From Collinsella sp. AF02-46-1 (lineage in GTDB: Bacteria; Actinomycetota; Coriobacteriia; Coriobacteriales; Coriobacteriaceae), in the NCBI GenBank assembly GCA_934876235.1, contig CAKXKM010000090.1:1-6863 (forward strand): a DNA stretch of 6,863 bases. Direction: 5' to 3'. A model generated the notes under the pieces. It made no database searches. It worked only from the letters and a program-made list of their open reading frames with translations, and was not told the DNA's origin. This document shows positions 1-5,960 of this stretch, piece by piece; position 1 is the stretch's first letter; every line of letters starts with the position of its first letter. The position numbers were made by a program, and so were the translations under genes.

Positions 1-132
1 GCCTTTCAACTTCGGCGGCATGACCAGAAGGTCAATGCCGCCTCGTTTCAAGGCACCTTGCTCGCTCTGGCGGGTTTTCGCTGTCGCTACCAAAACATCG
101 GCGTTGCCGTGGTAGTCATTGGGGACAGACAT
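1..132 (-). CDS. Unidentified open frame, truncated by left edge
   Basis: A minus-strand frame is open from an ATG at 132 to the window edge (44 codons, no stop), reading MSVPNDYHGNADVLVATAKT and ending LLVMPPKLKG at base 1. I do not recognise a family. The ATG lies inside a repeated block (112-153) and has no Shine-Dalgarno sequence. The frame stays open upstream to a TAG near base 168, so the repeat itself encodes the similar peptides VPNDYSF and VPNDYHG. It could be the start of a real gene whose 5' end was invaded by a repeat, or a chance open frame. The plus strand also has an open frame across 1-138 ending in TGA, so the coding strand is not settled. Low confidence. Confidence 0.22.
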   Translation of the reverse strand, partial: MSVPNDYHGNADVLVATAKTRQSEQGALKRGGIDLLVMPPKLKG

Positions 133-172
133 AAATGAGTAGTCATTGGGGACGTTCTTAAATGACTACTCA
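112..172. repeat. Tandem 15-bp repeat overlapping a palindrome (REP-like)
   Basis: GTAGTCATTGGGGAC occurs at 112-126 and again at 139-153 (27-bp period), and each copy is followed a few bases later by TAAATGA. The second copy begins a hairpin with perfect 12-bp arms at 136-147 and 161-172 and a 13-base loop. The block lies between the unidentified left-edge frame and the XRE gene and has no coding role I can support. GTAG-led short palindromes are reminiscent of repeats mobilised by REP-associated Y1 transposases; that link is inference, since no transposase is in the window. There is no T-tract after the stem, so a classical terminator is unlikely. Confidence 0.6.
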
Positions 173-175
173 GGA

Positions 176-200
176 TGAGTGTCCAAAAATCCGCGCTCGT
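176..200 (+). repeat. 25-bp dispersed repeat, copy 1
   Basis: This 25-bp block begins TGAGTGTCCAAAAATCC and ends CGCTCGT. It matches 1044-1068 at 24 of 25 positions; the single difference is G here and A there at the 18th base. The two copies are in direct orientation and bracket the XRE-desulfoferrodoxin gene. Its 3' half (ATCCGCGCTCGT) is also related to the arms of the palindrome at 971-1040. Confidence 0.7.
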
Positions 201-215
201 TCGATTGGCGCATGT

Positions 216-258
216 CTACGCAGCGTAGGTTGTCGAGCCTGGCCTTCAAATGGATACT
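216..258 (+). promoter_or_regulatory. Candidate promoter and operator of XRE gene
   Basis: A possible sigma-70 promoter is TTGTCG at 230-235, a 17-bp spacer, and GATACT at 253-258 (each hexamer 4 of 6 to consensus). It would start transcription near 265 and give a leader of about 40 bases to the ATG at 307, which argues against the ATG at 250 as start. Just upstream, CTACG-CAG-CGTAG (216-228) is a small perfect inverted repeat that could be an operator, for example for autoregulation by the XRE protein. Both calls rest on pattern only. Confidence 0.3.
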
Positions 259-306
259 GACTGTCGAACCGGTTCACTCCATTTCTTCAATTTGATTGGA
301 CAGCCC

Positions 307-927
307 ATGAACCAGACACGGCAAACCAATGCTTCCCATACTTTTTTGGCAGCGCATGCCATCAAGCAACTGCGCGAAGAGCGCGGCCTCACCCAGCGCG
401 CCCTGGCGGAAAGCCTTGGCGTGACCGATAAAGCCGTCAGCAAGTGGGAATCCGGCCGCGGCCTTCCCGACATTTCCCTCGTTGAGCCTTTGGCCCAGAG
501 ACTCGGCATAAGCGTGGCTGAGCTTTTGGCTGGTGACATTCGGGCCAACGCCAACCGTGCAGGCAATATGCTCAAAGGCGTCTTTTACGTTTGCCCTATC
601 TGCGGAAACGTCGTGCATGCGCTCGGAGAAGGCAGCTTTAGCTGCTGTGGCTCCACGATGTTTCCCCAGGAGGCCGAAGAGCCGGACGCGGACCACGCCT
701 TTTCCATCGAGCGCATCGAGGACGATTGGTACGTCACGCTCGATCATCCCATGACCAAGGATCACTACATTAGCTTTGTGGCATATGCGACTATGGACGG
801 CATCTGCTTTAAGAAGCTCTATCCAGAGCAATCGGTGCAGCCGCGCTTCCATATTACCGGGCGCGGCAGAATATTTCTTTACTGCAACCAACACGGACTC
901 TTTACGTCGCTGACGCCTCGCAAATAA
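307..927 (+). CDS. XRE HTH regulator fused to desulfoferrodoxin-like domain
   Basis: A predicted 206-residue cytoplasmic DNA-binding protein. Residues about 16-75 form an XRE/Cro-type helix-turn-helix (QLREERGLTQRALAESLGVT followed by DKAVSKWESGRGLPD). Residues 91-206 resemble desulfoferrodoxin. A desulforedoxin-like centre has CPIC (Cys96, Cys99) and CC (Cys113, Cys114). A superoxide-reductase-like centre has His130, HPM (His147), KDHYI (His153) and CNQHG (Cys193, His196), which is the His4-Cys ligand set of that family. The Glu-Lys pair normally just before the first histidine appears to be Ala128-Asp129, so an iron- or redox-sensing role looks likelier than catalysis (inference). I chose ATG 307 because the HTH begins soon after it and a candidate promoter lies just upstream; an in-frame ATG at 250 would add 19 residues, and neither has a strong Shine-Dalgarno. 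The gene is convergent with the RpiR-type gene and flanked by direct repeats. Domain calls are confident; the biological role is not. Confidence 0.85.
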   Translation: MNQTRQTNASHTFLAAHAIKQLREERGLTQRALAESLGVTDKAVSKWESGRGLPDISLVEPLAQRLGISVAELLAGDIRANANRAGNMLKGVFYVCPICGNVVHALGEGSFSCCGSTMFPQEAEEPDADHAFSIERIEDDWYVTLDHPMTKDHYISFVAYATMDGICFKKLYPEQSVQPRFHITGRGRIFLYCNQHGLFTSLTPRK

Positions 928-970
928 CGGCTGTCTATCCGCCCTCCTCATGCGTTCCCAGGGGACCCAA

Positions 971-1040
971 AATGAGCGTGGATAATCTCCCGGTTTTGGC
1001 CTGTGTGCAGGCTCAAAGTGGGAGATTATCCACGCTCGTT
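971..1040. repeat. Long palindrome between convergent genes
   Basis: Two 21-base arms, 971-991 and 1020-1040, are reverse complements at 20 of 21 positions; the exception (T973 against G1038) would be a wobble pair in + strand RNA. The 28-base loop holds a second short hairpin (GCCTG-TGTG-CAGGC), so the whole block can fold as one long extended stem. It lies between the ends of two convergent genes, where a bidirectional terminator would be expected, but neither side has a T-tract. The right arm carries ATCCACGCTCGT, the same core as the 25-bp repeats, so it probably belongs to a dispersed repeat family. A transcription-stopping role remains possible. Confidence 0.75.
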
Positions 1041-1043
1041 ATC

Positions 1044-1068
1044 TGAGTGTCCAAAAATCCACGCTCGT
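1044..1068 (+). repeat. 25-bp dispersed repeat, copy 2
   Basis: Direct repeat of 176-200 with one mismatch, starting three bases after the long palindrome ends and finishing two bases before the stop codon of the RpiR-type gene. The ATCCACGCTCGT core occurs twice in a row here: at 1028-1039 inside the palindrome arm and at 1057-1068 in this copy. Confidence 0.7.
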
Positions 1069-1070
1069 CG

Positions 1071-1925
1071 TTACTTGAGCCCGGGCAGGCGGGTGTAGGG
1101 AAACGACCGCTCGAGGAACTCGGAACAGCGGGCGTAATCTTTGGCAAAGTAGCTGCTGTAGAGCGAATCGAGCACGTATTGCACGGCGATGTGGCTGGCG
1201 AACTGCGTGATGCGGTGCGTCATACTCTCGTGGTCGCTCACCATGAGATAGGCGGCAAAGCCGGGGTGAATGCGGGCGCAGTACGGTGTGCCGATGACGA
1301 TGACCGGGACGCGTCGACTGCTGAGGATCGGCAAGATCTCCCTGAGGTTGGGGGCAAGGCCGCTGTAGGAGATGACAATCGCCACATGGTCGGGGCCCGA
1401 GGCGAGCGCCGTACGCACCTGCGCCTCGACGCTGCCGTAGCACGTCGCGCTTTTACCGGCGGAAAGCAAGCGATCGCGGAACATTCCCGCTGGATACAGG
1501 TTATGCGAGCCCGTGTAGATGTCCACGGTGTCGGCGCGCATGACGAGCTTGGCGGCGTAGTCGAGCTGTGCGGGGTCGAGCAGTTCCTGCGTTTCGGCCA
1601 AGGTGGTCTGGTAGAGCCCCTCCATGCGCTCCATTACCTGTGCGGGGGTGGAGGTGGCATCGAAGGGAAAGTTGATGTCCACGTCGCGCCGATTGCCCGC
1701 CTCGGTCGCCTGGCGGATGAGCTCGACCTTGAGGTCTTTGAATCCCTCGAGGCCGAGCTTTTTGCAAAAGCGGTGCACGCTCGCGACCGAAACGTTGGCG
1801 CACGCGGCAAATTCCTTAATGGAAAGCCCGCGCACATCCTCGCCCATGGCGAGGGCCGTTTGCCCAAGTTGTTGCTCGGTGGGGGTGAGGCTTTTGCCCT
1901 GCGTGATCTTTCGCCTGATATCCAT
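1071..1925 (-). CDS. MurR/RpiR family transcriptional regulator (HTH + SIS)
   Basis: A 284-residue cytoplasmic regulator of normal length for the family. The N-terminal RpiR-type helix-turn-helix spans about residues 1-77, with the recognition region around 35-66 (SIKEFAACANVSVASVHRFC, then KKLGLEGFKDLK). The C-terminal half, about 115-255, is a SIS sugar-isomerase-like domain: one strand-loop is VDIYTGSHNLYPAG (134-147) and the sugar-phosphate loop is ISYSGLAPNLREI (185-197). In this family the SIS domain binds a phosphosugar and alters DNA binding. The ATG at 1925 follows a purine-rich AGGAG, with four bases between. The gene lies 166 bp downstream of the large glycoside hydrolase on the same strand and near a phospho-beta-glucosidase-type gene, so a sugar phosphate from this locus is a likely effector (inference). 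Family call secure; target unknown. Confidence 0.93.
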   Translation of the reverse strand: MDIRRKITQGKSLTPTEQQLGQTALAMGEDVRGLSIKEFAACANVSVASVHRFCKKLGLEGFKDLKVELIRQATEAGNRRDVDINFPFDATSTPAQVMERMEGLYQTTLAETQELLDPAQLDYAAKLVMRADTVDIYTGSHNLYPAGMFRDRLLSAGKSATCYGSVEAQVRTALASGPDHVAIVISYSGLAPNLREILPILSSRRVPVIVIGTPYCARIHPGFAAYLMVSDHESMTHRITQFASHIAVQYVLDSLYSSYFAKDYARCSEFLERSFPYTRLPGLK

Positions 1926-1958
1926 ATGGCTCCTATGCGTTTGCGTCGCGATAAACCA

Positions 1959-1964
1959 ATCATA
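1959..1964 (-). promoter_or_regulatory. Candidate -10 element of RpiR-type gene
   Basis: On the minus strand, TATGAT (5 of 6 to TATAAT) sits about 35 bases upstream of the ATG at 1925, within a distinctly AT-rich stretch (about 1950-1980) in otherwise GC-rich DNA. I see no good -35 hexamer at 16-18 bp spacing. It would allow the regulator to be transcribed independently of the hydrolase gene upstream. Confidence 0.3.
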
Positions 1965-2000
1965 ACGATAAATAAAACGTTCGGCTTGGCTGGGAGTTTT

Positions 2001-2027
2001 GGTCCGCCGGTCTATGAACGACGGACC
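2001..2027. repeat. Inverted repeat between hydrolase and RpiR genes
   Basis: GGTCCGCCG (2001-2009) pairs with CGACGGACC (2019-2027) at 8 of 9 positions around a 9-base loop. It lies 65 bp past the stop of the hydrolase gene and about 75 bp upstream of the RpiR-type start. On the minus strand it is followed by AAAACTCCC and not by a T-tract, so it is a poor intrinsic terminator. An operator for the RpiR-type protein is the other reading; neither is proven. Confidence 0.35.
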
Positions 2028-2091
2028 GCTCGACGCCGTGCGGGCTCAACATGGGGGCACTGTCCTTGTTGGGCCGTTTGCGCCCGGGGCG

Positions 2092-4683
2092 TTACCCGAG
2101 CACACGTACGGGCCCCAAGAGGCCGCTGGGCTCGGAGGGCTCGGTCATGCCGAATATGTCGGGGACGGCGTGATCGAGGGTGTTGATGATGTCGATCGTA
2201 AGCGCGTGCTCACCGGCCAAAAGCGCGCCGACCTCAAAGCGGTAAGGCGGACAGATACGGGTGCCGAGGGATTTGCCGTCGAGGGCGACGGTTGCGGTCT
2301 CAAAGACCTCGCCAAGGTCGATGACGGTGCTGGTGACCGCTTCGCCCAGGACAAAGGAGGCCTGGTAGCGGAATGTGCCGGCCTTGCCGGGGAACTCGGC
2401 CGAGGAAAGGTCGTGCAGGTCTGCAAGCTCAACAGGCTCGCCAAAGGCATCGGTGCCAGGGGCAGAGAAGGCAACCGCCCAGGGCCCGTCGATGCATGCG
2501 GCTTCGTCTCCAACGGTTGCCGCGCCGGCGGAACCTGTAGCCCCAAGGACCACGATGCAGCTCTCGTAGGGAGCCAACTCGAGCGTGCCGTCAAAGGCGG
2601 CGGGCTCGGTGCCGTTGAGCAGGTCGAGGCGCGCGCCTGCAACGGGTGTGCCGTCGGCAAGCGCAACCTGAGTGGAGATACCCTGCTTGGGATGCTCGTT
2701 GACGAGCATCAGATAGCTCTCGCCCGCCCGCTCGTAGCGCAGTGCGCGCAGCCAGGGCTGGGGCTCGGCGCAAACCACGGTCTGCATGCCGGTATTGGCA
2801 AGTGTGCCTGCGAGCCCGGTGGTCGCCAGGAGTTTGATGCCGGCGAGCGCGGTTGCATCCAGGGAGGCAAAGCCCTCGCGGCCTGCAGTGTCGCCGTCGT
2901 AGCGCTTGTTCGGCAACTTATCCAGCGCGTACACGGCAACGCCCGCGGCTGCGGCGCGCGCGGCAAAGTCGAGCACGGCTCCGCCGACAAACTCGGCTCC
3001 GGGCATCACCAGGCAGCGGTATGCCTGGCCGTTCACGCTAAAGCCGCTACCGTCTGCGGCAATTTCAACGGCATAGCGCCCTGCGTCCTCAAATGCCTCT
3101 GCTGGCACGATGTCAAAGTCGACCTGCGCGCGCATAAGCTCGGAGGCGGCATGCTGCATAAAGTTCGCCTCGCCTGCCCACTCGGCGTCCGCATGGTAGA
3201 GAAGCGCCGCCGGGGTCGTTGCACGCCCGCCGCTCAGCAGACTCGCCGTACGGTTCATGTAGCTCATGAGCTGCCCAAAGTGTGCAAACTGGGGGTTTTG
3301 GCCATGCGCATAGAAATGCGGCGGGCAGTCCCAGTCGGGGAAGGCGGCCATGCTAAAGGCATGCGGCACAAACCAATTGACGCCGCGCACCAAAAAATGA
3401 TCGGCGATCCACTTCATCTCGCGTAGGCCTTCGTGCCATCCAAATGCGCCAAAGACCTCGGCCATGCAGCGCCCCTGCTTTTTGGGGTCGAGGTGTGCTG
3501 CCGAGGAGCCCAGCTTGGGCAGCACGTAGTTATAGAACTCGAGGTCCCACACGCCGCGTCCGTAGCTGTGAAGGCCGCGGTCCATGCCGGGTACCAGCTG
3601 GTTGATCACGATGTCGACGCCCGCCATGTCCTGACCGCCCACGGCGCGGAAGTAGTGCCCGGCGCCCACGCCCAGGCGCGCGTGGCAGTCCTTGTCCTCG
3701 ATAACGTGGCCGATGTACTGCACGCCGCGCGCGCGGCACCAGTCTCCGAGCTGGTCGCAGAAGCACTCCTTATAGAGGGTGCTCGCGATGTCCATATAGA
3801 CGTGGCGTACGTGCGCGCCGGCCGGCTCGCGGTCCCACAGGTGCGGGAGCTCGGCCAGGTAGCGCTCGCCCAGTGCCGCGCGCAGGCGACGCTCAAGCTC
3901 GGCCGACCAGGGTAGGGGCGCGGTGGCCTTGCCGATGAGCGTGTCCGAGATGCCATCGGGGCCCGTGGTGCCCTTCTCGTTGGCAAATCCGGGCTCATCG
4001 GAGAAAAAGCCCAGGATCGTCTTGCCAAACTCATCGCCCAGATGCTCAAAATGCGGCTCGTAGACAGCATCGATGAGCTGCGCCACCGAGGCGCGGTCGA
4101 CCATATTGATGTAGTCCTCGTTGTAGGAGGTCTTGCCGCTCGTGAACATCACGCATGCCTGCGTGAGGCCCGCAGGTGCATCGAAGACCAGGCGGCTGGG
4201 GTTGCCGTCTGCATCGTCGATTACTCGGTAAGCGACGTCGACGGGGCTGCCGTCCTGCATAAATGTCACGCCGTAGAAGCGCTCCGTTTTGTCGAGCATG
4301 TTGGCGAGCGCGATGCTCGCGGCGGACGTGGGGCCCACGATGTCGAACGTGCGGTGCGTGAGCACGATCTTGCGGAGCTCGGGCACGGCCTCCTTGACGG
4401 CGCCGTTGGCAAAGCCCGTGGGGAAGTGCGCGTCGTCCAAGATCCAGAGCTTAAGGCCCAGCTGCTTGCACTCGTCAATGACAAAGCGCAAGTCGCGCCA
4501 CCAGCCCTCGCCGCAAAAATCGGGGTGTGGGCGGCTTTCGAGACAGACCTCGTGGATGTCGGCGCCGGCGATCTTTTCCAGATACTCGGCAATGGTCTTA
4601 TGGCTCTCGCCCTTCATCCACAAAAACGGAAGCACGTGGTTGTCGTATGTGCCCTCGAGCACCTGCTGATAGTACGCGGTCAT
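2092..4683 (-). CDS. GH106-like (alpha-L-rhamnosidase-type) glycoside hydrolase
   Basis: An 863-residue protein with no signal peptide or membrane segment, so it should act in the cytosol. The N-terminal part reads as a TIM-barrel hydrolase of the GH106/rhamnosidase-like kind: IHEVCLESRPHPDF with GWW (43-62), LWILDDAHFPTGFANG (79-94), GFFSDEPGF (225-233), YIGHVIED (323-330), and MAEVFGAFGW (407-416). Acidic residues in these motifs (Glu230, Glu329, Glu409) are candidate catalytic or substrate-binding groups. A middle alpha/beta region (about 480-710) precedes a C-terminal beta-sandwich, galactose-binding-like fold (about 730-863) ending PSGLLGPVRV. I chose ATG 4683 because it follows a strong AAGGAGG; the frame continues upstream to 5142 but that part overlaps the AraC gene. 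It would remove a terminal sugar, plausibly rhamnose, from a glycoside. Exact family and substrate are uncertain, since distant GH106 relatives are often uncharacterised. Confidence 0.72.
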   Translation of the reverse strand: MTAYYQQVLEGTYDNHVLPFLWMKGESHKTIAEYLEKIAGADIHEVCLESRPHPDFCGEGWWRDLRFVIDECKQLGLKLWILDDAHFPTGFANGAVKEAVPELRKIVLTHRTFDIVGPTSAASIALANMLDKTERFYGVTFMQDGSPVDVAYRVIDDADGNPSRLVFDAPAGLTQACVMFTSGKTSYNEDYINMVDRASVAQLIDAVYEPHFEHLGDEFGKTILGFFSDEPGFANEKGTTGPDGISDTLIGKATAPLPWSAELERRLRAALGERYLAELPHLWDREPAGAHVRHVYMDIASTLYKECFCDQLGDWCRARGVQYIGHVIEDKDCHARLGVGAGHYFRAVGGQDMAGVDIVINQLVPGMDRGLHSYGRGVWDLEFYNYVLPKLGSSAAHLDPKKQGRCMAEVFGAFGWHEGLREMKWIADHFLVRGVNWFVPHAFSMAAFPDWDCPPHFYAHGQNPQFAHFGQLMSYMNRTASLLSGGRATTPAALLYHADAEWAGEANFMQHAASELMRAQVDFDIVPAEAFEDAGRYAVEIAADGSGFSVNGQAYRCLVMPGAEFVGGAVLDFAARAAAAGVAVYALDKLPNKRYDGDTAGREGFASLDATALAGIKLLATTGLAGTLANTGMQTVVCAEPQPWLRALRYERAGESYLMLVNEHPKQGISTQVALADGTPVAGARLDLLNGTEPAAFDGTLELAPYESCIVVLGATGSAGAATVGDEAACIDGPWAVAFSAPGTDAFGEPVELADLHDLSSAEFPGKAGTFRYQASFVLGEAVTSTVIDLGEVFETATVALDGKSLGTRICPPYRFEVGALLAGEHALTIDIINTLDHAVPDIFGMTEPSEPSGLLGPVRVLG

Positions 4684-4722
4684 GGATCCTCCTTGGCTCG
4701 ATCGATCTGCTGCATAGCACAG

Positions 4723-4751
4723 ATTATGGACGCGTCGGCGCGTTCTGCTAA
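4723..4751 (-). promoter_or_regulatory. Candidate promoter of glycoside hydrolase gene
   Basis: On the minus strand TTAGCA (4751-4746), a 17-bp spacer and CATAAT (4728-4723) match sigma-70 consensus at 4 of 6 and 5 of 6 positions. Transcription would begin about 30 bases before the ATG at 4683, leaving room for the strong ribosome site. The spacer includes a perfect palindrome GACGCGTC (4729-4736). The whole divergent intergenic region is 114 bp (4684-4797), so AraC-type binding here could control both directions. Confidence 0.4.
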
Positions 4752-4797
4752 TATCTGAATCACGACGAACTATGACCAAATCAACGATTGGCAAGCC

Positions 4798-5790
4798 ATG
4801 GAGATCGACGAGCTCGAGCGTAGGCTCAGCGAACTGAGCGCCAGTGAGATCGCTTATAAAGACGGCATGGCATTTGATTGGTCGATTATGACCGAGCATG
4901 TCGAAATCGACGGATGCCCAGTGCGCAAGATTGGGCAGCCAGGGTTTGCCTATGCCCAGCCCGGCATGCCGCGCGGCCTGACGATAAGGAAAAACTCGCG
5001 CTTTAATGCAGTTCCCGAGCACGTGCATGATTACGTGGAGCTGAGCTATGTGTATCGCGGACGCTGCCCGCAGACGGTGGCGGGGGAGAGGCTCGAGCTG
5101 GGCCGCAACGAGGTGCTTTTGCTCGACGCCCTCTGCCCGCATGCCGTGGCGGCGCTTGGTGAGGACGACATCATGCTAAGCATGACCGTTTCACGCTCTT
5201 TTTTGTGCCGGAGTCTCGAGTCGAGCCTCTCGCGCGAGAGCGCGGTCTCGCGGTTTTTGTTCAACGCGCTCAACAGCGAGACGGACCATCGGGGCCATGT
5301 CCGTTTTCATTGCGGCGAGAGCCGTCGGATTCGGCGCTACATGCAGGAGATGCTCTGCGAGCTGTACGACCCGAGCCCCAACGGTCCCGAGATCGTCTTG
5401 CGTCTGTTTCAGCTGTTTTTGGCCGAGCTCATGGATTGCTACGAGCGCGAGCTGGTGCGCGGCGCGGCGGACGGCGCAGCGGGGCCCACTGCCCTGGTGA
5501 CGGGAATGCTTGGCTATATCGATCGCGAATTCGCTGCATGCTCCCTCGAGGGGATGGCGGCGGAGTTTGGCTTGAGCCCTAATTATGCGACGGCGCTCCT
5601 CAAGCGGCATGTGGGCAAGACCTTTAGGCAGCTTGTGCAGGAGCGACGCCTGGTACGTGCGGCCGAGCTTCTGCGCGGCGGCGCCACGGCCGGGGCGGCT
5701 GCGCATGCGGTGGGCTATGAAAACATGAGCTTCTTCTACCGTAAGTTTCACGACAAGTATGGCTGCACCCCCGCGGCATACCGCCGGTAA
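4798..5790 (+). CDS. AraC family transcriptional regulator
   Basis: A 330-residue regulator. The N-terminal half contains a cupin-like sensor: PEHVHDYVELSYVYRG (73-88, with His75, His77 and Glu81 in the usual barrel positions) followed by VLLLDALCPHAV (106-117). The C-terminal 100 residues carry the two AraC helix-turn-helix units: CSLEGMAAEFGLSPNYATAL (248-267) and AAAHAVGYENMSFFYRKFHD (300-319), ending in the typical GCTPAAYRR. The family usually activates sugar-use genes when its cupin domain binds a ligand. It is divergent from the GH106-like gene and 170 bp upstream of the GH1 gene on its own strand, so both are likely targets (inference). ATG 4798 is the first in frame but has no clear Shine-Dalgarno; Met24 (base 4867) is an alternative. 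Family call secure, effector unknown. Confidence 0.93.
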   Translation: MEIDELERRLSELSASEIAYKDGMAFDWSIMTEHVEIDGCPVRKIGQPGFAYAQPGMPRGLTIRKNSRFNAVPEHVHDYVELSYVYRGRCPQTVAGERLELGRNEVLLLDALCPHAVAALGEDDIMLSMTVSRSFLCRSLESSLSRESAVSRFLFNALNSETDHRGHVRFHCGESRRIRRYMQEMLCELYDPSPNGPEIVLRLFQLFLAELMDCYERELVRGAADGAAGPTALVTGMLGYIDREFAACSLEGMAAEFGLSPNYATALLKRHVGKTFRQLVQERRLVRAAELLRGGATAGAAAHAVGYENMSFFYRKFHDKYGCTPAAYRR

Positions 5791-5835
5791 GCGCGGGGCG
5801 GATTGTCTTCGCTCCTTCGGTGTCAAAAAGTTTCA

Positions 5836-5856
5836 GCTGCAGCGCTGTTGCAGCGC
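5836..5856. repeat. Two competing short hairpins upstream of GH1
   Basis: In the 170-bp gap between the AraC and GH1 genes, GCTGCA (5836-5841) pairs with TGCAGC (5849-5854), and alternatively GCGCTG (5842-5847) pairs with CAGCGC (5851-5856). The two folds exclude each other. No T-tract follows on the plus strand, so it is not a clear intrinsic terminator. I see no convincing promoter or cre-type operator elsewhere in this gap. Confidence 0.25.
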
Positions 5857-5960
5857 GCGTCTGCGAAAAGAAGTGTCCAAATCGGCGCCTTCGCCCTGGC
5901 CTGGAGCGACTCGGCGGCATACTCGTTTCATCAGCAACACGCATGAGCGAGGAGGCACTT

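Noticed and set aside
112..200. A CRISPR array from the regularly repeated motifs
   Set aside because: Only two copies with a 12-base gap between them exist, and there is no spacer-repeat series or cas gene.
274..951. A 225-codon minus-strand frame opposite the XRE gene
   Set aside because: The plus strand has well-formed HTH and metal-binding motifs; the minus frame has none.
971..1040. Calling the long palindrome an intrinsic terminator
   Set aside because: There is no T-tract on either side, and its arms are related to nearby dispersed repeats, so repeat is the safer call.
1047..3426. Two long plus-strand open frames (1047-2186 and 1999-3426) opposite the RpiR and hydrolase genes
   Set aside because: They are antisense to genes with clear family motifs, have Gly/Arg/Ala-rich sequences with no recognisable domain, and lack ribosome sites. 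High third-position GC commonly leaves such shadow frames open.
4684..5142. N-terminal extension of the hydrolase frame up to 5142
   Set aside because: It overlaps the AraC coding region and a divergent promoter, and the ATG at 4683 has a strong AAGGAGG directly upstream.
5191..5826. A 211-codon minus-strand frame opposite the AraC gene
   Set aside because: It overlaps the AraC gene entirely, including both HTH units, and shows no domain.
5872..5881. A third partial copy of the dispersed repeat (AGTGTCCAAA)
   Set aside because: Only ten bases match, the following sequence differs, and a chance match of this length is plausible.
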